This document shows positions 62,371 to 64,000 of a DNA stretch of 64,000 bases, piece by piece. The number at the start of each line of letters is the position of its first letter. Positions within the stretch are counted from its first letter, which is position 1. The notes under the pieces are model-generated. The model was not told the DNA's origin, searched no databases, and was given only the letters and a program-made list of their open reading frames with translations. This stretch comes from Reyranella sp. (GTDB lineage Bacteria > Pseudomonadota > Alphaproteobacteria > Reyranellales > Reyranellaceae), in the NCBI RefSeq assembly GCF_030651995.1, contig NZ_JAUSBN010000022.1:1-64000 (forward strand), given 5' to 3'. Made by a program: the position numbers and the translations under genes.

Positions 62371-63159
62371 GTGAACAGACATCACGCCACCGGAATCGTG
62401 ACGGCGTTCGCCTGGATGGTCCTGGGCTTCCTCGCCCTGCCCGCCTTTGCCGTCGTGCCGATCTCCTTCACCGACACGCGTTATCTTGCCATGCCGGACG
62501 AGCACTGGTCGCTGCAGCACTGGCGCGCCTTCCTGTCGAGCCGCGAGTGGCACGACAGCATCTGGCAAAGCCTCTGGATCGCCTGCGTCTCGACCCTGGG
62601 CGCCGTGGTGGCCGGCACGCTGTGCGCCATCGGCTGCTGGCGCGTCTCATCTCGCTGGTCGGAACGCGTCCGCACCGCGATGATTCTGCCCATGGCGGTG
62701 CCAACGATTGTCTACGCTTTGGGCATCTATCGACTCTATGTCGACCTCGACCTGGTGGGCTCGGCGATCGGCATCGTCTTCGCGCACACGGTGACCGGCC
62801 TTCCCTACGTCGTGCTGACCGTCTCGGCCTCTCTCGCCAACATCGATCCCAGGCTCGAACAGGCGGCCCGCGGGCTCGGCGCGTCCGTCGGACAGACCTT
62901 GCGCTGGGTGATCGTTCCGAACGTCGTGCCCGGCATCCTGTCGGGCGCGATATTTGCTTTCATCCATTCGTGGGATGAGCTGATCGTCGTGATCTTCATC
63001 GGTGGCAGGGCTTTCTTCACCCTGCCGCGCCGCATGTGGGACGGCATCAACGACAATCTCGACCCCGTCATCGCCGTGGTGGCGACGGCCATGATCCTGT
63101 TCACGCTACTCGTTCTCAGTGCGGAGCTTGCGTTAAGGGCCCGACGACCGAGGAGCTAG
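62371..63159 (+). CDS. ABC transporter permease, PotC-like
   Basis: The 262-residue permease has six membrane segments and the EAA loop RLEQAARGLGASVGQTLRWVIVPNV (ends RLEQAARGLGAS and WVIVPNV). It is the partner of the PotB-like gene. Start GTG 62371 has GGGGG upstream. The receptor gene follows after 11 bases. Confidence 0.93.
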   Translation: MNRHHATGIVTAFAWMVLGFLALPAFAVVPISFTDTRYLAMPDEHWSLQHWRAFLSSREWHDSIWQSLWIACVSTLGAVVAGTLCAIGCWRVSSRWSERVRTAMILPMAVPTIVYALGIYRLYVDLDLVGSAIGIVFAHTVTGLPYVVLTVSASLANIDPRLEQAARGLGASVGQTLRWVIVPNVVPGILSGAIFAFIHSWDELIVVIFIGGRAFFTLPRRMWDGINDNLDPVIAVVATAMILFTLLVLSAELALRARRPRS

Positions 63160-63170
63160 GAGGCGAAGTG

Positions 63171-64000
63171 ATGTCCGACATGCGCGATCGTCAGAATGAT
63201 ATCGAGCGGTTCGTCCATAATACCGAAGGCAAGGTCTACTCCCGCCGCGTCTTCTTCGGCATGTGTGCCGCACTCGGCATCGCGCCGGTGGCGGCGCGCC
63301 TCAGCCCGGCGATGGCCGACCAGAAGGAACTCGTGCTGGTCAACTGGGGTGGGGATGCCGTGCGAGGGATGAAGGCATCCTTCGTCGATCCCTACTTGAA
63401 GAAGTTCCCGGACCGCAAGGTCGCGATCGATGGCACCGGCCCCTCCACGAGCCGCATCCGCCTGATGGTCCAGAGCGGCAAGGTCACCTGGGACATCATG
63501 GACCGCAACCTCCATACGGCCCTGGAGATCGGCCCGGAGGGCATGCTGGAGAAGATCGACTATTCGGTCGTCGACAGGAGCAAGGTCCGGCCGGAGCACG
63601 CGGTCGAATGGGGCATCGGCAACTACATCTATGCCATGGTCCTGACCTACAACACCAAGAAGTGGGGCGGCGAGGTTCCGACAAGCTGGAAGGATGTCTG
63701 GGACTTCAAGAAATTCCCGGGCAAACGGGCCTTTCGCCGCGAGCCCGACGCCGTGCTGGAAGCCGCGTTGATGGCCGACGGCGTACCCTTCGACAAGATC
63801 TACCCGATCGACATGAAGCGCGCGCTCGACATGCACAAGAAGATGAAGGAACACGCGATCTACTACACCGTCATCGCCGACGGCCAGAACGCCTTCCGCA
63901 ACGGCGAGGTCCATCTGGGCCAGCTGCTCAACACACGCGCCTGGCCGCTGAAGCAGGACACCAAGGGCCTCTACGACTGGACCTGGAACGAGGGTGTGTC
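63171..64000 (+). CDS. ABC transporter substrate-binding protein, PotD-like (partial)
   Basis: The gene runs off the right edge after 276 codons. It starts with a Tat signal (YSRRVFFGMCAALG at about residues 23-36), unusual for PotD-type receptors, which more often use Sec. The mature part has LVNWGGDAVRGM, TWDIMDRNLHTA and LTYNTKKWGG...TSWKDVWDFKKFPG, standard for the spermidine/putrescine receptor family. AGGAGG before ATG 63171 sets the start. It completes an ATPase-permease-permease-receptor operon. Confidence 0.9.
   Translation, partial: MSDMRDRQNDIERFVHNTEGKVYSRRVFFGMCAALGIAPVAARLSPAMADQKELVLVNWGGDAVRGMKASFVDPYLKKFPDRKVAIDGTGPSTSRIRLMVQSGKVTWDIMDRNLHTALEIGPEGMLEKIDYSVVDRSKVRPEHAVEWGIGNYIYAMVLTYNTKKWGGEVPTSWKDVWDFKKFPGKRAFRREPDAVLEAALMADGVPFDKIYPIDMKRALDMHKKMKEHAIYYTVIADGQNAFRNGEVHLGQLLNTRAWPLKQDTKGLYDWTWNEGV

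Overview
The window is high-GC, densely coded DNA from an alphaproteobacterium. Support comes from the class I lysyl-tRNA synthetase, orphan Bug-type solute-binding proteins, a Tim44-like protein, CaiB/BaiF CoA transferase, DUF5939-type adenylate cyclase and palindromic intergenic repeats. A Reyranella-like or Hyphomicrobiales-like soil or freshwater lineage fits, but the genus is inference. I saw no rRNA, tRNA, CRISPR array, transposase or phage gene. The DNA looks chromosomal, catabolic and regulatory.

Layout. 1-3.9 kb: a DUF5939 adenylate cyclase whose 3' end is mirrored at the left edge in a long inverted repeat, then an AT-richer gap, a lipoprotein and a composite repeat. 3.9-8 kb: amidohydrolase, Asp/Glu racemase-like protein, Bug receptor, Tim44-like protein. 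8-13.7 kb: a broken small secreted gene, hemolysin III protein, RidA, CoA transferase, and a fatty-acid desaturase divergent from cspA. 14-25.7 kb: a long minus-strand block of UxaA-type dehydratase, cspA, GNAT, amidase, a Cache/HAMP cyclase, methyltransferase, a receptor-permease fusion, a second permease, SDR, Cu/Zn SOD and a D-cysteine desulfhydrase-like enzyme. 25.8-34 kb: EamA transporter, class IV aminotransferase, a hybrid histidine kinase, a glutaminase-STAS-cNMP fusion, and a type III polyketide synthase with its ICMT-like methyltransferase. 34-41.7 kb: a Tat-exported protein, N-acyl-D-amino-acid deacylase, Baeyer-Villiger-type monooxygenase, ion channel, small lipoproteins and a PanE-like reductase. 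41.8-48.2 kb: SDR, sterol-desaturase family hydroxylase and nitroreductase with TetR/MarR regulators and readable operator palindromes. 48.2-56.4 kb: LysRS, MFS transporter, a sterol-desaturase pseudogene, a DinG/XPD-type helicase and a TPR protein. 57-64 kb: a hydroxyacid dehydrogenase and SDR pair, a second Bug receptor, and a polyamine-type ABC importer operon that runs off the right edge.

Themes. Cyclic-nucleotide signalling recurs: two intact class III cyclases and a cNMP-binding domain fused to glutaminase. The most unusual unit is the tightly packed block of cyclase, methyltransferase, receptor-permease fusion and permease, which has no ATPase beside it. The type III PKS and ICMT pair matches known alkylresorcinol/alkylpyrone methyl-ether loci. 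Decay is visible in the sterol desaturase lacking its His-rich core (51.1-51.8 kb) and in a frameshifted secreted peptide gene (8.1-8.3 kb). Operator calls, start choices and functions come from reading the sequence only; no database search was run.
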